From Ostrinia nubilalis (taxonomy: Eukaryota > Arthropoda > Insecta > Lepidoptera > Crambidae), in assembly GCF_963855985.1 (NCBI RefSeq), contig NC_087104.1, positions 1,426,001 to 1,490,000 of the forward strand: a stretch of DNA of 64,000 nucleotides. The letters are read 5' to 3'. Shown piece after piece: positions 1 to 11,539 of the stretch. Positions within the stretch are counted from its first letter, which is position 1; every line of letters starts with the position of its first letter. Both the position numbers and the translations under genes were made by a program. The notes under the pieces were generated by a model. The model saw only the letters and a program-made list of their open reading frames with translations. It was not told the origin of the DNA and made no database searches.

Positions 1-984
1 TACACAATTACACACAATTAAAATCAAAAACATCTGTCAAAAACGAATTAAAAATTATAGTCAAATTAAAAATAAAAATAAAATATTAAATGAAAATTAT
101 TTTTTATTAAAACTCAAATATAGTTTAAATAATGACCCCCACTACTCAGTAGAAGACCGGGTATCGCGTAATCAAGTATAATTGAGGAATTTATTATTCT
201 ACTATTTCTGCTTGATTATTTATTTATTTTAGAGAAGCGTGCCTTTTCTTTTTAATAATAAAAAAATAACTCGAAAAAAAAACAAATTTAACTAAAACTA
301 AAAAGCAAAACAAATTTAACTTGAAAAAACCAAGTGGTTCCCGAGCCTCTGAGCGGGAATCGAACCCGTTCCTCTTGGAATATACCCAATTGAAGAGCAA
401 TATTCTTAGCGGTCGGTAATAGAAACAGAAAAAACGTTAATAGAAACACACCTCGTCTATAGGTCGGTAATAGAAACAACTGCTTTTTCAGATTAAATTG
501 CTATTTATTAATTATTGTGTGATTGAATACTCAGTGTTACTCCTTGATTTCAAAGATTACTTCATCATTGTTATAAATAAATTAAAGTGTCTTTTCTATC
601 ACCACGTCTTATATCTGATTTTCTAACGTTTATCCGAAGTCAGCTTAAACTGGCGGTAATAGGCGCATTTACGTTAATCCTTTTGTACCTGTACTATTAC
701 TTATTCTATGGTATAATATACGAATAGTATCTTAATATGTACTGTTAATTTTTTTTGCAGTTATAATAAGGTGATATTATCACAGGTACTAATTTTGAAA
801 CAAAAAATGTATAGTCCTGCTGTCAACTGTAAGGACAAAAAATCGGATACAAAAATCTCTTTTAATTCGTTTTTTGCATGATGTCCGGGAAAAGGCGCAA
901 ATAGATAAAAAGGTAAGCAAAATGTCCGCCCCGGGCATCTTTTAACGAGCAATGGGAAAAGGGGGGTGTTACCATAACATAGAA
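1..984. other. AT-rich intergenic stretch, one tRNA-like B-box
   Basis: No coding potential is convincing; the short open frames have no domain signature. On the minus strand at 356-366 lies a match to the RNA polymerase III B-box (GGTTCGATTCC), which suggests the decayed head of a tRNA-derived SINE. No good A-box or cloverleaf accompanies it, so a working tRNA is not called. Confidence 0.5.
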
Positions 985-1197
985 ATTTACAGTGAGCTTA
1001 CCTTGATACCAATGTCGTCTGCGGTGTTTCCGGACGGATACGACCTGCAAGCTTTCAAGAGGAAAGCGTATCTTTACCTTAAAGGCCGGCAACGCACCTG
1101 TAACCTCCCTGGGTCTGCGGGTGTCTATGGGCGACGGTAATCACTTACCATCAGGTGATCCGTCTGTTCGTTTGCCTCCTGTCACATAAAAAAAAAA
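985..1197 (+). mobile_element. LINE 3' end: RT ORF C-terminus plus poly(A)
   Basis: The frame ending at the stop at 1138-1140 reads VFPDGYDLQAFKRKAYLYLK followed by GRQRTC. This resembles the C-terminal tail of CR1/Jockey-type LINE reverse-transcriptase proteins, where a 'W..LP' stretch precedes F-K-hydrophobic repeats. A short 3' UTR follows with a 'cttaccatcaggtgatc' motif and a run of A at 1188-1197. This is a 5'-truncated dead copy. Family placement is from recall. Confidence 0.6.
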
Positions 1198-2597
1198 CAA
1201 TTTTCAGCCAATGCCAAGCAATATGACTTGAGCTTTTTCAAGGCAATTTAGATCTACATTGACGTCAGGCAATTAAAAATGAAGGTATTGCGCTGTACAA
1301 TCCTGAAGTAGTAAGTAAAACGAATGAAGTTATAATTAACGTATTAAAGACATAGCAAAATTAAAAGAAAACCTATGTTTCCAATGATAACATAGTTTTG
1401 AGAGTTGTTTTCCTTATTATGTCATTTATTTGCATAGTACCTACTAAAATGTGATAAAATAGAATTACAATGTTTTGGATCTAATCCTTTTAAGTTTTAC
1501 CAACTTGTATTAGGATCAGACCGCTCTGTCTAAATACAATAATGAAAACAGACTTGTTGAAAAGGCATACTATAGCAGTAGTAGCCTCAATTGTATGTCC
1601 TAACTATGATTATTCTAATTATTTTCTTCACAACAGATTGAGTCAAGGCCATAGGTACTTCAGATCTTTTGTAACATTCAAAAGAGATATTATCTTCCAA
1701 GACCCAATTTACTAGTATTACCTTTGTTCTAGCTAACTCCATTGTGTCGTTTTTGCTGCATGTGCCATTTCTGCCCCTGTTTACTGGAAACAAATATTTG
1801 AATCGAATTGAATAAGAACAGCACAAATAGGACAATAAATTGCTGTGACATTTCGTAGGGTATTGTGTTTCATAGTAAATAATTCCCTACATTGCCAATC
1901 TGCACAAATTAATCGTAAAGATTTTTATATCTAAAAGAAATTAAAATCTAGGTATAGTCTTTCATTTCAGTATGTAAAATCTTGTGAAAAAGGATACTAG
2001 GTACGTACGCAAAAGATATTGGACGAGTAAAAAATTACTGAATTATTGCCCATTTTGAACTTATTATTAAATTTTTATTTTATTTAAATTAAATTAATTA
2101 TATTTCCTATCATACGCGAAAGTGTCTTAGAGGTGAGATCTCTCTTATTGAACACGCTAGCATATAATATGACTAGAGTCGAGAGTATATTTAGATACTG
2201 TTTAGCTTTATGTTATTTACGTTTTTCTTGAGTCCTTGTACGTACCTAAGTCTGAGAAAGATGAGAATTTCTTGTTACGCAATACAATAGATACGTAATG
2301 TTTGTTTAGTGTGTAGCAATATGTGAGAGCCTACTGCGTGTCTTATACTACTGAGTGTTACAGGTATTTGTACAATATTAGAAGGATTTCACGCGAACAA
2401 AGAATCTGAAATAGGCTAATAATCTTAATTTACCCGGACTGAAGTCCAGGTAAATAAAATAGTAAAACTTCACGCGGTTACTATGAAAATACGAGAACTT
2501 GCCAACGATTGTGAACATCAATGACCAAAAGATACAGTTATAAAGATGTTTTAGTAAACACGAAATTATTCAAAATTATTTTAAAGCATTAGTTTGT
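1198..2597. other. Intergenic, nothing recognised
   Basis: AT-rich DNA with stops in all frames at normal density. No repeat family, terminal inverted repeat or RNA gene was recognised here. Confidence 0.5.
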
Positions 2598-2719
2598 GAC
2601 GACTTGACAAAGGTAGCAGGAAGGCACTGGATGCAGGCCGCTGCCAACCGTGCGATATGGAAGTTATTGGTGGATTCTTAAGTTCAGCAGTGGTGTCCTG
2701 TGGCTGAAATGATGATGAA
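2598..2719 (+). mobile_element. RTE-type LINE 3' fragment, degenerate
   Basis: A diverged copy of the C-terminal coding end of the RTE family that recurs through the window (compare 13251-13526). It keeps 'aaaggtagcagg', the 'tgcaggccgctgccaac' segment and the end 'gtggctgaaatgatgatga'. Several small deletions break the frame. No target duplication was found. Confidence 0.7.
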
Positions 2720-3296
2720 TACTACCTACCAAAGAAAAGACGAAAAATCATATTTTTTTAAATAAAACAAGAATTAGATTTAATAATAATTAATTAGAGC
2801 GGCATTTAAGCACATTTTGGATGATATTTCAGCGTAATCCCTCACAAGATAATCACCGATAAACTGGAAACAAAAGACGATAACACTCCCATTGTTCACA
2901 ATTCACTTGTGAATAATTTCCATTAAATCCCTAACAAAAACATGATGTACCTACCGTGTCGTCTGGGATCCAGTCAGACAGCGGATTATCTAGACCCAGT
3001 TAGGGCTAGATCCGCACATGACGTCGCCCCAGGCCGGGGGATTACAGCCTTAGCCACATTTCAATTAATTCACTGATAATAAAACAGTTTAGTTATATTT
3101 GATTTGTTATAAAAACTTGTTTACGACAGGGACTGATTGAATTTATGGGTGAGTATGGATATGTTTTAGTATGAGAAGATACAAATTCCGTAATTTCAAG
3201 TTTGTAAATGTTGGATTTAGACGTTTGCTTAACTATTTTTTAATACCTTTTTGAATAACCACTATTTTATACTTTACAGGGCAGTTATTTGGCATA
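2720..3296. other. Intergenic, nothing recognised
   Basis: AT-rich with one GC-richer patch at about 2955-3050 that has no open frame or family resemblance I recognise. Confidence 0.45.
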
Positions 3297-3397
3297 ATCA
3301 TCATCATCATTTTAGCCATAGGACGTCCACTGCTGAACATAGGCCTCTCCCAATGATTTCCACAATGGCCGGTTGGTGGCGGCCTGCATCCAGCATT
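3297..3397 (-). mobile_element. RTE-type LINE 3' fragment
   Basis: Minus-strand copy beginning with the ATG-type tail (seen here as 'atcatcatcatcat') followed by 'tagccataggacgtccactg'. It is flanked by an imperfect direct repeat (ttatttggcata before, ttattttggcata after), a probable target duplication with one indel. Confidence 0.75.
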
Positions 3398-4255
3398 ATT
3401 TTGGCATACAGGGCGTTAATTTTCAATTTTTTAAACAAATGAATCGGACCTTTTTTGACTGTCACGGAGCAGAGGCTTTAAAACGTCAAAAAGTTGGTCA
3501 AAAGCAACCATCTGCCATATAGCATCAAAATGCATATTCTACGTACGGATTTGACGTCGGCTTTGGCACGTATTTGCACAGAAAATATCAGCTGGGGTGA
3601 CCTGGTGCAGCCGGTTTCGGATTGCAGCGGATTCACACATTGTACGTGCCTAAAGCAAGCGTGTGGACCGCTGCCGAGTAGGGTTCTGTAGGTTTGAGGA
3701 TAGTTTATGTCATTCATAGTGGCTGGAAATTCGGTCAGGTCATCTAATGCTGAACATAGGCCTCCTCCAATGACTTTCTAATTCCTCAGATCGTAACAAA
3801 ATGGAATTGTTTTTACCAATAAATATCCCTTTTCTTGTTTCGGGTGAAGCTTGCTACCGCCGACCTGACTATCACTTGAGATGCAGACCAAAAGCTTTTC
3901 CGTCGCTTTTTTTAAAAGCTCTAAGTAGATCTTATGTTAAATCGCTGTAGTAACCTACAACGTTAGTTATTACGAGTTGTTGTGAAAATTTACCACTAGA
4001 CCAGAGCAACTGCATAATATTTGCTAAGGAACCCCAATTCAATTGCCAACCTAGTACGTAAACAGAACTCTTTGCATGCCATGCGTCGTTTGTGTCAAAT
4101 AACAATACCGAGAAGTTCCGTTCCAGAGCACGGATCTTGTAGTGGAAACATCATTTTATTTACAAGAAAATACGGTTACAAATACAGCTTTTGCATGCAT
4201 ACTGCATAAAAATGTATTGGTATCTTGTTTCAAATAAATTCTATAATCTATACTA
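3398..4255. other. Intergenic with a tiny RTE scrap
   Basis: No gene seen. Positions 3742-3778 repeat the 'tgctgaacataggcctcc' segment of the RTE 3' end on the minus strand. The GC-richer piece 3536-3690 is open on both strands but has no recognisable domain. Confidence 0.45.
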
Positions 4256-4397
4256 CGAAGTTTGTAGTACGAACACTAATCCGGGCATTTTCAAGGCGAG
4301 AGTGAATAAGCACTTACAGGGCTATCCTACCATTCTAATAGCATCTAACTTATCACCAGGTCCGATTGCCGACCTGCTTTGTTCTGCATAAAAAAAA
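4256..4397 (+). mobile_element. LINE 3' end with poly(A)
   Basis: The frame ending at 4391 contains NPGIFKARVNKHLQGY, resembling the C-terminal tail of Jockey/CR1-like LINE proteins. It is followed by 'atcaccaggtccgattgccg', 'ctgcataaaaaaaa' and loss of homology. Related 3' ends lie at 10768-10869 (minus) and 17656-17740 (plus). Confidence 0.55.
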
Positions 4398-4929
4398 ACT
4401 ATTCTATTCTACACTTCTACAGTGGAAGTAATAAACAGACAGACATTACATAGGTATTAAATTAACTTTAAGCTTTACTGAATCTTTTATGTCGCAAAGT
4501 CTTGCTGGAATTCCTTGCCAGTCTCTGCTTTTCCAAAACCGTACAATACAGACATATTCATCCTACAAATAGATCTTACTACTCAGTAATTGTTGGCACT
4601 ATACATTTACCGTGTTGATGTGTTACTTTCTAATTTAATTTTAAAAACACCATTTACAAGACGTAACTTTTGTTGTAACTCACTTATTTGGAAATTACAG
4701 ACCTTACGTCGCAATATCAAGTGAACTGAATAATTAATTATAATGTAGTTAAGTACATAGTTCAAATATGATGCTACTTGAATTCAGAATTTAGTTCAGT
4801 TCAGTGAAACTTGATGCTATATGATTCTCTGGAATGCTAATTTTTGATGGAAATATCGATACCCTTACACTATGCCTACGTCTTCAATTTTTTTTTCAAT
4901 AGACCGCCTGCTTCATAGAGCCATGAAAA
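4398..4929. other. Intergenic, nothing recognised
   Basis: AT-rich unique-looking sequence without supported features. Confidence 0.45.
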
Positions 4930-5139
4930 ATAAATTATATATAAAACTCAAAGGTGACTGACCAACATAGTGATCTATCAACGCACAGCCCAAACAACTG
5001 GACGGATCGGGCTGAAATTTGGCATGCAGGTAGATGTTATGACGTAGCGTAGGCATCCGCTAAGAAAGGATTTTACGAAACTTCACCACTAAGGGGGTAA
5101 AACGGAATCCATGCGTACGAAGTCGCGGGCGGCCGCTAG
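4930..5139 (+). mobile_element. Non-autonomous Helitron-like element, family H1
   Basis: One of seven related copies or fragments in the window. It has a 'gtgatctatcaacgcacagc' core, a 'gggggtaaaacgg' segment and a 3' terminus 'cgggcggccgctag' followed by T. Ending in CTAG before T fits the Helitron 3' rule (CTRR^T). The 5' end is approximate. No protein is encoded. Assignment is strengthened by the element at 61221-61681, which shares the same last ~45 bases. Confidence 0.7.
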
Positions 5140-6737
5140 TGAAAAATAAATATCAAAATTGCCCCCTAATGTAGAGCTCAAAAAATATTAATTTAAATCA
5201 TGGTTTAAAACATCTTTTTACTTATCATTTTCGTTGATCCGCATCCATTTTTAACATCAACTAATTATCGATGTCAAACCCACCGTAAGTCAGACATCAT
5301 TACACCAGATCGGAAACGGCAGAACGTACAGCGGAAGACGTGGGGAGCCCCGGAAGGATGCACGGAGCCAATGGCTTTGAAGGCGCACGGTGGAATAGTT
5401 TGAGGGCGGATTGTTCTTTCACCACATCCGGCTCGAAGGACCAGAATTTTAAAACATTTAGTGAGCACGCTGCACGCTAAAGCATTTTAGGAGTAGCTGG
5501 TTTTTAAAGAATAAAGAAGACGGCCTGTTAGATTTTTATCGGATTTTTCCAGCTATAAAAAAGTGCATTTCAAAAGTTTCATTGCAAAAGTTTAATGATT
5601 TATGGACGTGGATTTGAATTAAATCTATTTATGAGATGTATGCACCTACCTATAGTTAAATAAATACAGTCTTTATTGAACACTATAGAAAAATCTAATT
5701 AAAAAGAATAAAAGTTAGACTAACGTGTACCCTAGTTATTACAAAACACGAAGTCGTTAGAAAACAACATTTAACTTGCCCAGTTAATAAAGTAAAGTAA
5801 AGTTTCTTATCATAAATCTAGTTCATTTGTGGCAAGTACAAATTGAATAAAAAGATTTTTGTTTCCGTCGCTTTATTTTATCTTTCCGTTTAATCTAAGA
5901 TTTGTGTAGCGCGGGTCATACGTAGCGCGAATAACTTTGTTGCTGGATGTATTGTTTCAAAGGCTGGCTACATACGGCTATACTTTAAATTTTTATATTT
6001 ATTGCCTTCGCTTCGGTTAAAGAGCATGGAACAAATAACGCGGTGGTTAATAAAAACAGTCAACGCACTCGTTAAGTGAATCTACTTGAACGAAAAAATC
6101 TTTGATGGTACTTTACTGTCACACGATTAATTTGCAGTTAAGGCAAAGTTAAAGACTGCTTGATGTGTATTTCAGGTCAAAAATAACCTTAGTTCAGCTG
6201 GCATAGCCTACGCAGTTTTCCATAGTGTTGTTATAGTTTGCCACAACTATGGAAAATTACATCAGCTAAACTAAACTTAATCCGCAACCTGCATTAATCC
6301 AGGTAAACTCTCAAATAATTCATATTTGTTCTATTGTGATAATAAAGCAGTGGGTCTAGACAAAGTGCAAATTATAATCGCAAACCAGTCGAAAAGCGGT
6401 TGAAGAGCCCCTTTTTTGTATGGAGTTTTGACGGATTCGATTTTCGATTCGATAAAAAAGTGCGTTTTGTCTAGGGGGGCAGGTCGATTCAAGTTTGACT
6501 TTTGGTATCGCAAGCAAAAGTCAAAAGAGTCTGTTTTGTAAAAATGTTACCATCGTAACCATGAAAACATCATAAAAACGTTATTAATTATTTAAAACTT
6601 ACTTGCACATAAAACACTGATAAGGCGACCTTAATGCCATACGGCATTCTCCTAAGAGTAAACTATTATTTTTTAAACATTCAGATTTCGTGTGAAAACC
6701 TAGTTTTCTCATTACTCTCAACATAAAACAAGTTAGC
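5140..6737. other. Intergenic, mostly unrecognised
   Basis: No gene supported. A moderately GC-rich block at 5275-5470 has an open frame without known domains. An imperfect palindrome at about 6188-6280 (TTTTCCATAGT against ACTATGGAAAAT) may be a worn MITE. Confidence 0.4.
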
Positions 6738-6876
6738 CTCACATTTAGGGTTGCCAACATTTCATCAGCGAAATATAGTATTTTCCAAAATAAGGTGTAA
6801 AAAAATATAGTACATTTAAAAAAAATATAGTATTTTATGGGAAAAACAAAAAAATAGACAAATATACATTTTTTAA

Positions 6877-7206
6877 TTATTTATTTTTATAAAAACTATA
6901 TTTTTCTGCAGTTCTTGCGCTGTGTAACAGTTTTTTGTTTAAAATAAAAGTGTCATATGCTTTGTCACATTCAATTTTTAAATTAATATAAATCAAAAGC
7001 TCATTTTTTATTAATGATACACTACTTCTGTTTCTTTCTTCTCGCCACTTCGAATTCATAACCGAAAATATCCTTTCTGTAAATGCCGAAGTGGCGGGAA
7101 TAGAGAGCAGGAATGAAATTACTTCAAATAAATTTGGTAAGTCATTTTCAGTATTTTTTTTAAATATGCTGCCATTTTTGGCCTGTAGTTTTGTCAGTAA
7201 AGTCAC
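6877..7206 (-). pseudogene. hAT transposase C-terminal dimerisation domain
   Basis: The 109-residue frame contains LPNLFEVISFLLSIPATSAF followed by TERIFSVMNSKWREERNRSS and a hydrophobic tail. This is the conserved hAT C-terminal dimerisation motif (hydrophobic stretch, P-x-S/T-x-A-F-x-E-R-x-F-S, W-x-x-E-R-N-R). Upstream on the minus strand, a frame with an in-frame stop at about 7216 still reads plausible helical sequence, so the gene is broken there. No N-terminal BED zinc finger or catalytic D/E residues were identified in the rest of the element. A full hAT transposase is roughly 500-700 residues, so most of the gene is lost or too decayed to read. Confidence 0.85.
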
Positions 7207-8306
7207 TACAGTCTTTTAATTAAGCAAAGATTTCATTCAATATCGTTATTTCAGAGTATAGGTCGTCCATTTTGATACTCAATTTTTCTTGTAAATTTAG
7301 AACTTCTAATATTGTCTCACAGTCATTAAATGAAACCTCCTTTTTTAAATTTAATTTTTGGATTTTAAATAACCAATTGCTTTCACTGAAATCAAAACCA
7401 TTTATTAAGATAGTCTAAACATTTATCAAGAAATAGCAATAAAATCTTTTGAATTCCATAACTTTCTGTGGGGGGGATTTTGCTTCTAATGACTGCAACA
7501 TTTTTTTTGTTTTGTAACCAAAAAAAATATCTTTTTTACGTTGTTCTAGCGCCGATTTTAAATTGACATAATATGTTGTGATAAGGATAGAGACATGCAA
7601 TTTTTAGTTTTACAAAAGTAATACGATAGAGAATAATACAAAGCAATAAAAACCACCTGTTATAGGGGCATTTTTTGGAGAAATTGATTAAATAACCAAA
7701 AAAACACGAATTTAAAAGCAGATTATTTTTCAAAAAGTATATTTTTTTATTATTTGTTGGCATTTTATGGGTATTTTATGTATTTTATTAGTATCGCCTG
7801 TTATTTAGCATTATTATTGTTTTTATTTTATCAGGATATACCTCTTAGTTTAAAAGTTATTACGTTTTCTTTACGAGAAGTAATTGGAAGAAATAAAATT
7901 CTATAAAAAATTAAAAAAAAATCTCAAAAATTTTTTGACCTCCTTTTTCTCGAAAAAAAAAAAGACTAGTTTCACATATTTTCATATGTGCACTTTATCG
8001 TGACTCACACTGTATATTTTGGGGATCTTCAGTAATCCAGTCATACTCTCTTTCCCACTCCGGTTTATTTTATTTGGAGTCTTTTTGGTATTTTTCGTTT
8101 TTTAATCGGCGTTAGCGGCGCAATAGAATTTGACGCACTTTCGTTATCACTACCACTTTCCATACCTTTATATAAGATTTCAACTTTTCAAAAGAAATAA
8201 CAACATCTAGTTGAAAACGATTCTGCCGATAAATAAAGCAAACCAAAATATCGTTTGACGACGTTAAAATTAACGTTGTCAATTTGACATTGACCAGTTC
8301 GTTACG

Positions 8307-8505
8307 TGCGATGGGGCGGAAAGGTTCTGGAATGGAGGCCGCGTACCGGAAAACGCAGCGTGGGACGTCCACCTACAAGGTGGACCGACGACATCGTAAA
8401 GGTAGCAGGGAAGCGCTGGACGCAGGCCGCTACCAATCGATCAACATGGAAAGCATTGGGGGAGGCCTATGTTCAGCAGTGGACGTCCTATGGCTGAAAT
8501 GATGA
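8307..8505 (+). mobile_element. RTE-type LINE, 5'-truncated, nested in hAT
   Basis: A 199-bp RTE 3' end whose frame reads RWGG.VLEWRPRTGKRSVGRP, then PTRWTDDIVKVAGKRW and QQWTSYG, the C-terminal tail of the family. It lies inside the hAT element and is flanked by an exact 11-bp target duplication, agttcgttacg, at 8296-8306 and 8506-8516. The insertion therefore postdates the hAT element. Confidence 0.92.
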
Positions 8506-9098
8506 AGTTCGTTACGCAAGCGTTTGGATACACGCTATTGGGTATGTTCACGGTGAGGTCCGTGAACGGTCAAAGGAAATGGTACGTGCGCAATAGGTTA
8601 TATGACTTAGCCATCTTAACAGTTAAAAGTTACTTAAAGGCGCGTTCTTATTTTTTTAAATGAAGGATTTGTTTGTTAGATTTGTCGGTGTTGAAAATAT
8701 AGTATTTTTGCGTACTATATATTTTTTCAACAGTATATAGTACGCAGACCCGAAATATAGTACAATACTATATATTATAGTACGGTTGGCAACCCTACTC
8801 ACATTACCCTTTAATCGCAGTTATGTAGTGCGCCTTACACCACAGCCTGTCTGCAAATTGGTCTGTAAAATTGCCCCTATAAATTTAAAGGTTAACTTCG
8901 CCGTTTCAGCTTCGTACAGACATAATACACACGAGTGCGGCCAGTAGGCAGTTTAAAATAAAGGGTTAAATTAAGCGCTATTAACAGTGGTTGGCTCCCT
9001 TTATGTGTATATTAATCGCTGTTTACAACTTTTTAAGTATGAAAGTGACTCTACCTACTATTAGAAGAGGGTTTCTTTTGTTGCAAAAACTAATCTTA

Positions 9099-9203
9099 GG
9101 CTGAGTTGCACCACCTAACTTTGACCGTAACTATAACGATAACTAGTGTTTTTTTGTATGGAGTTTGACAGATTTTTGACGTTTTTCAAAGTTAAAGTAT
9201 ATA
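9099..9203 (+). mobile_element. MITE family M118, 3' end lost
   Basis: Starts GGCTGAGTTGCACCACC after a TTA (9096-9098), with internal 'tatggagtttgacagat'. Homology to the five complete 118-129-bp copies stops near 9203, so the right terminus is missing or deleted. Confidence 0.75.
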
Positions 9204-9690
9204 GTTATATGGGACACATCAAACTTCATGAGTAAATTGAAAACAGTAGTTTAATTGAGTTGACAAAATAGTGACGTCACTGTCTAGTATTGCCATAAAA
9301 ATCTATGAGAGAGTCTCGTTTTGATAGTTTTAAAAAGTACGTCAATTGATTGGTCGTGACAAATACCCTATTATGAAACACTATTAAAGCGATCGGGAAG
9401 CTCTCGAATAACCGTAACTATTAAGGTTATTACCGCCTCGAAGATTTTTATAGCACATGGGAACATACCCTACTGTGTTAAAATAAGTTGTGCTTTTAGC
9501 CGAGCACAGGTAAACTGGAGGAAAGCCAACTCAAACTTCGGATATAAACATAATTATGTAGTTTCGCGAAACTCTTGTTTGCCGTTGTCATCCCTAATTT
9601 TGTAGGTCAGTTTGCCTTGTTCTTTAGTACAGGCCTGTTAGATTTTTGAACAACAAGAGGAATTTAACGATTGGTTTACAGAAAATACAC
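9204..9690. other. Intergenic, nothing recognised
   Basis: No gene or clear repeat between the two M118 MITE copies. Confidence 0.4.
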
Positions 9691-9693
9691 TAA

Positions 9694-9811
9694 GGTTGGG
9701 TTGCACCATCCTACTTTAACTTTGACAAACGTCAAAAATCTGTCAAACTCCATACAAAAAACACCGGTTATCGTCATAGTTACGGTCAAAGTTAGGTGGT
9801 GCAACTCAGCC
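9694..9811 (-). mobile_element. MITE family M118, complete copy with TAA duplication
   Basis: 118 bp, beginning GGTTGGGTTGCACCATC and ending GGTGGTGCAACTCAGCC, flanked by TAA at 9691-9693 and 9812-9814. Imperfect terminal inverted repeats and 3-bp TWA duplications fit non-autonomous PIF/Harbinger elements. Other copies: 9099, 16069, 22490, 43990 and 60852. Confidence 0.85.
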
Positions 9812-9814
9812 TAA

Positions 9815-10505
9815 TTGTGCTGCAAAATCTTATACTAGAATACAATACACAGAAGTAATTCAACTTCTATGCAAATCTGACTCTATATTTTTGTTGCAAA
9901 TAACACCATCTACTGCAACTACCTATGATGTGTCTTAGTGTAGACATATCGATACAAATGCTGGACATGAAAACGAAGGATTTTTGTAAAGTTTCGATTA
10001 GGTAGCAATAATTCTTTTAATTGTCGATTTATGTTTCAAAGGCATGTTGTTTTAATATGTATTTTTTAAAGTTCTTCAAAATTAACAAATCTACTAATGG
10101 TACACCCTGCATCGTGGAAATAAAAGGATACAAATGTCAAACCGATACCCCGAATACAAACTGCATCTACTGCATCAATTTATTTGTAAGTCTTCACCAA
10201 TATTGCAGCAAAACTTAACGTCTATTTCACCGATATTCCACGCATCAATCCAAACTTTCCTCACAACTTGCTCTTTGAGCAGTCTTGATACTTTAGCGTC
10301 CCGTATTCGGGACTATCTGACCCGGGACGGGAAGGAACCCGGGATTTATTGCAGCCGGCAGTGATACGTAATTTATTGGCGCAGGAGGCGGATTTCTTCA
10401 GCTGCATGCGGTTAATGGTTTGGTCAGATTGGGGAAATTGTGGGGCGTGACGTGGCGATTTGATTTTACATTCAAAAACTCCCTTAGCGATATCTTTTAA
10501 TAGAA
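9815..10505. other. Intergenic, nothing recognised
   Basis: AT-rich. A GC-richer patch at 10298-10345 contains a small hairpin (GTCCCG-tatt-CGGGAC) of unknown meaning. Confidence 0.4.
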
Positions 10506-10508
10506 TTA

Positions 10509-10624
10509 TGCCCGTTTTCACCATCAATCCCTAATTTTTAAGTGACCCCTATAAAACATGATGTAAATAGATGTGTTAACATAGGAGTCACTTAAAAATT
10601 GGGGATTGATGGTGAAAACCGGCA
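10509..10624. mobile_element. Palindromic MITE, 116 bp, TTA duplication
   Basis: Long imperfect terminal inverted repeats (TGCCCGTTTTCACCATCAAT against its reverse at 10605-10624) flank a short loop. TTA occurs at both sides (10506-10508, 10625-10627). The structure is that of a short PIF/Harbinger-type MITE. No coding capacity. Confidence 0.8.
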
Positions 10625-10767
10625 TTAGATAAGCAAGTAATACTCAGACTAAGTCTTGTGCTTGAAAAGGTGCAAGACCGTTATCATATTTTAAGATTCT
10701 AGTTGTGTTAATGACAATTAGATATGGTCTTGGCACAACAAGGTTAAAAGGGCAAAGCGCCTATAGG

Positions 10768-10869
10768 GCAATTTTTTTTATGCATAACGAGGCAGTTATT
10801 TGACCACAATAGCACCTGATGTTAGGTGGGATGCAGTCTAGGATGGTACATATCTGCCCTGTTAGTGCC
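10768..10869 (-). mobile_element. LINE 3' end (same family as 4256-4397)
   Basis: Read on the minus strand it gives 'ctaacatcaggtgctattg', then 'gtcaaataactgcctcg', 'atgcataaaaaaaa', the poly(A)-type end of the LINE family at 4256 and 17656. Badly truncated. Confidence 0.5.
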
Positions 10870-11033
10870 TATTCACTATTTTTTTAAATTTGTGTAACGT
10901 ATCCACACAAGTAGGGAAACGGATAGTACCTACAAAAAAAATGTATTTGTCCCTAGTTTGATTAGGGTTTTGCAGGCTGAGTTATCTCATTATTTTCCAT
11001 TACAAACTTGACGTCACTATTTAGCGTGTCTTT

Positions 11034-11180
11034 AACACCCCTATTCACAAACGGTGCTTTCTTAAGTGAAGCAGCAAATCAAACGTACAGCATTGAGTAG
11101 CTCTGTGATTGGTTCGTGTGTCACCCTGTGTGTCCACGCGCACCGTGAGACCTCATAGTAATGTTTGTGAATACGGGCGT
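11034..11180 (+). mobile_element. MITE family M150, copy 1
   Basis: Terminal inverted repeats built on TATTCACAAAC and GTTTGTGAATA, with internal 'ctctgtgattggttcgtgtg'. Two other copies lie at 26467-26630 and, inverted, at 33631-33772. Ends are accurate to a few bases; no clean target duplication seen. Confidence 0.7.
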
Positions 11181-11392
11181 AAATCGTTTACAGTTTCGTT
11201 CCTCTGATACATACAATTGTATTATAATCTCCATACTCCTGCATCATGCGAAGGATCCTCGAAATTTTTGCATATGGCATAAATCCATAGACGCAAGTAT
11301 CTGCGAGCGCCATGCATGCCCCGGCCTGCATTCCATGGCCCATCGTGGTCCAATGCAGAAACTTAGGCGGTTCGAGTTTTCTATTATTCAAT

Positions 11393-11502
11393 GTTGTTCG
11401 TTCGTTCCGGCCGAATGACATCCACTGCTGGACAAAGGCCTCCCCCAAGGATTTCCACAAAGACCGGTCCTGCGCCGCCCTCATCCAGGCGCCTCCCGCG
11501 AA
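11393..11502 (-). mobile_element. RTE-type LINE 3' fragment, CGAA-tail subfamily
   Basis: Begins 'gttcgttcgttc' (the reverse of a CGAA tail), then 'gacatccactgctggacaaa'. On the minus strand the frame reads WMRAAQDRSLWKSLGEAFVQ. The frame has fused by chance with adjacent sequence. Confidence 0.8.
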
Positions 11503-11539
11503 ACATGCCGATTCGGCATAAATATCAACAGCGAGAACA

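Larger units (their letters stand above)
6746..8797 (-). mobile_element. hAT-superfamily DNA transposon, complete ends
   Basis: Both termini are visible: a 13-bp terminal inverted repeat TAGGGTTGCCAAC (6746-6758 and, reversed, 8785-8797). It is flanked by a perfect 8-bp target-site duplication, ctcacatt, at 6738-6745 and 8798-8805. Eight-base duplications and TIRs with a TGCCAAC-type core are hallmarks of hAT elements. The element is 2052 bp, of which 199 bp is a later RTE insertion (8307-8505). The only recognisable coding piece is the transposase C-terminus at 6877-7206, so this copy is not autonomous. Subterminal 'aatatagta' motifs recur near both ends and could be transposase binding sites. 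Confidence 0.9.
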
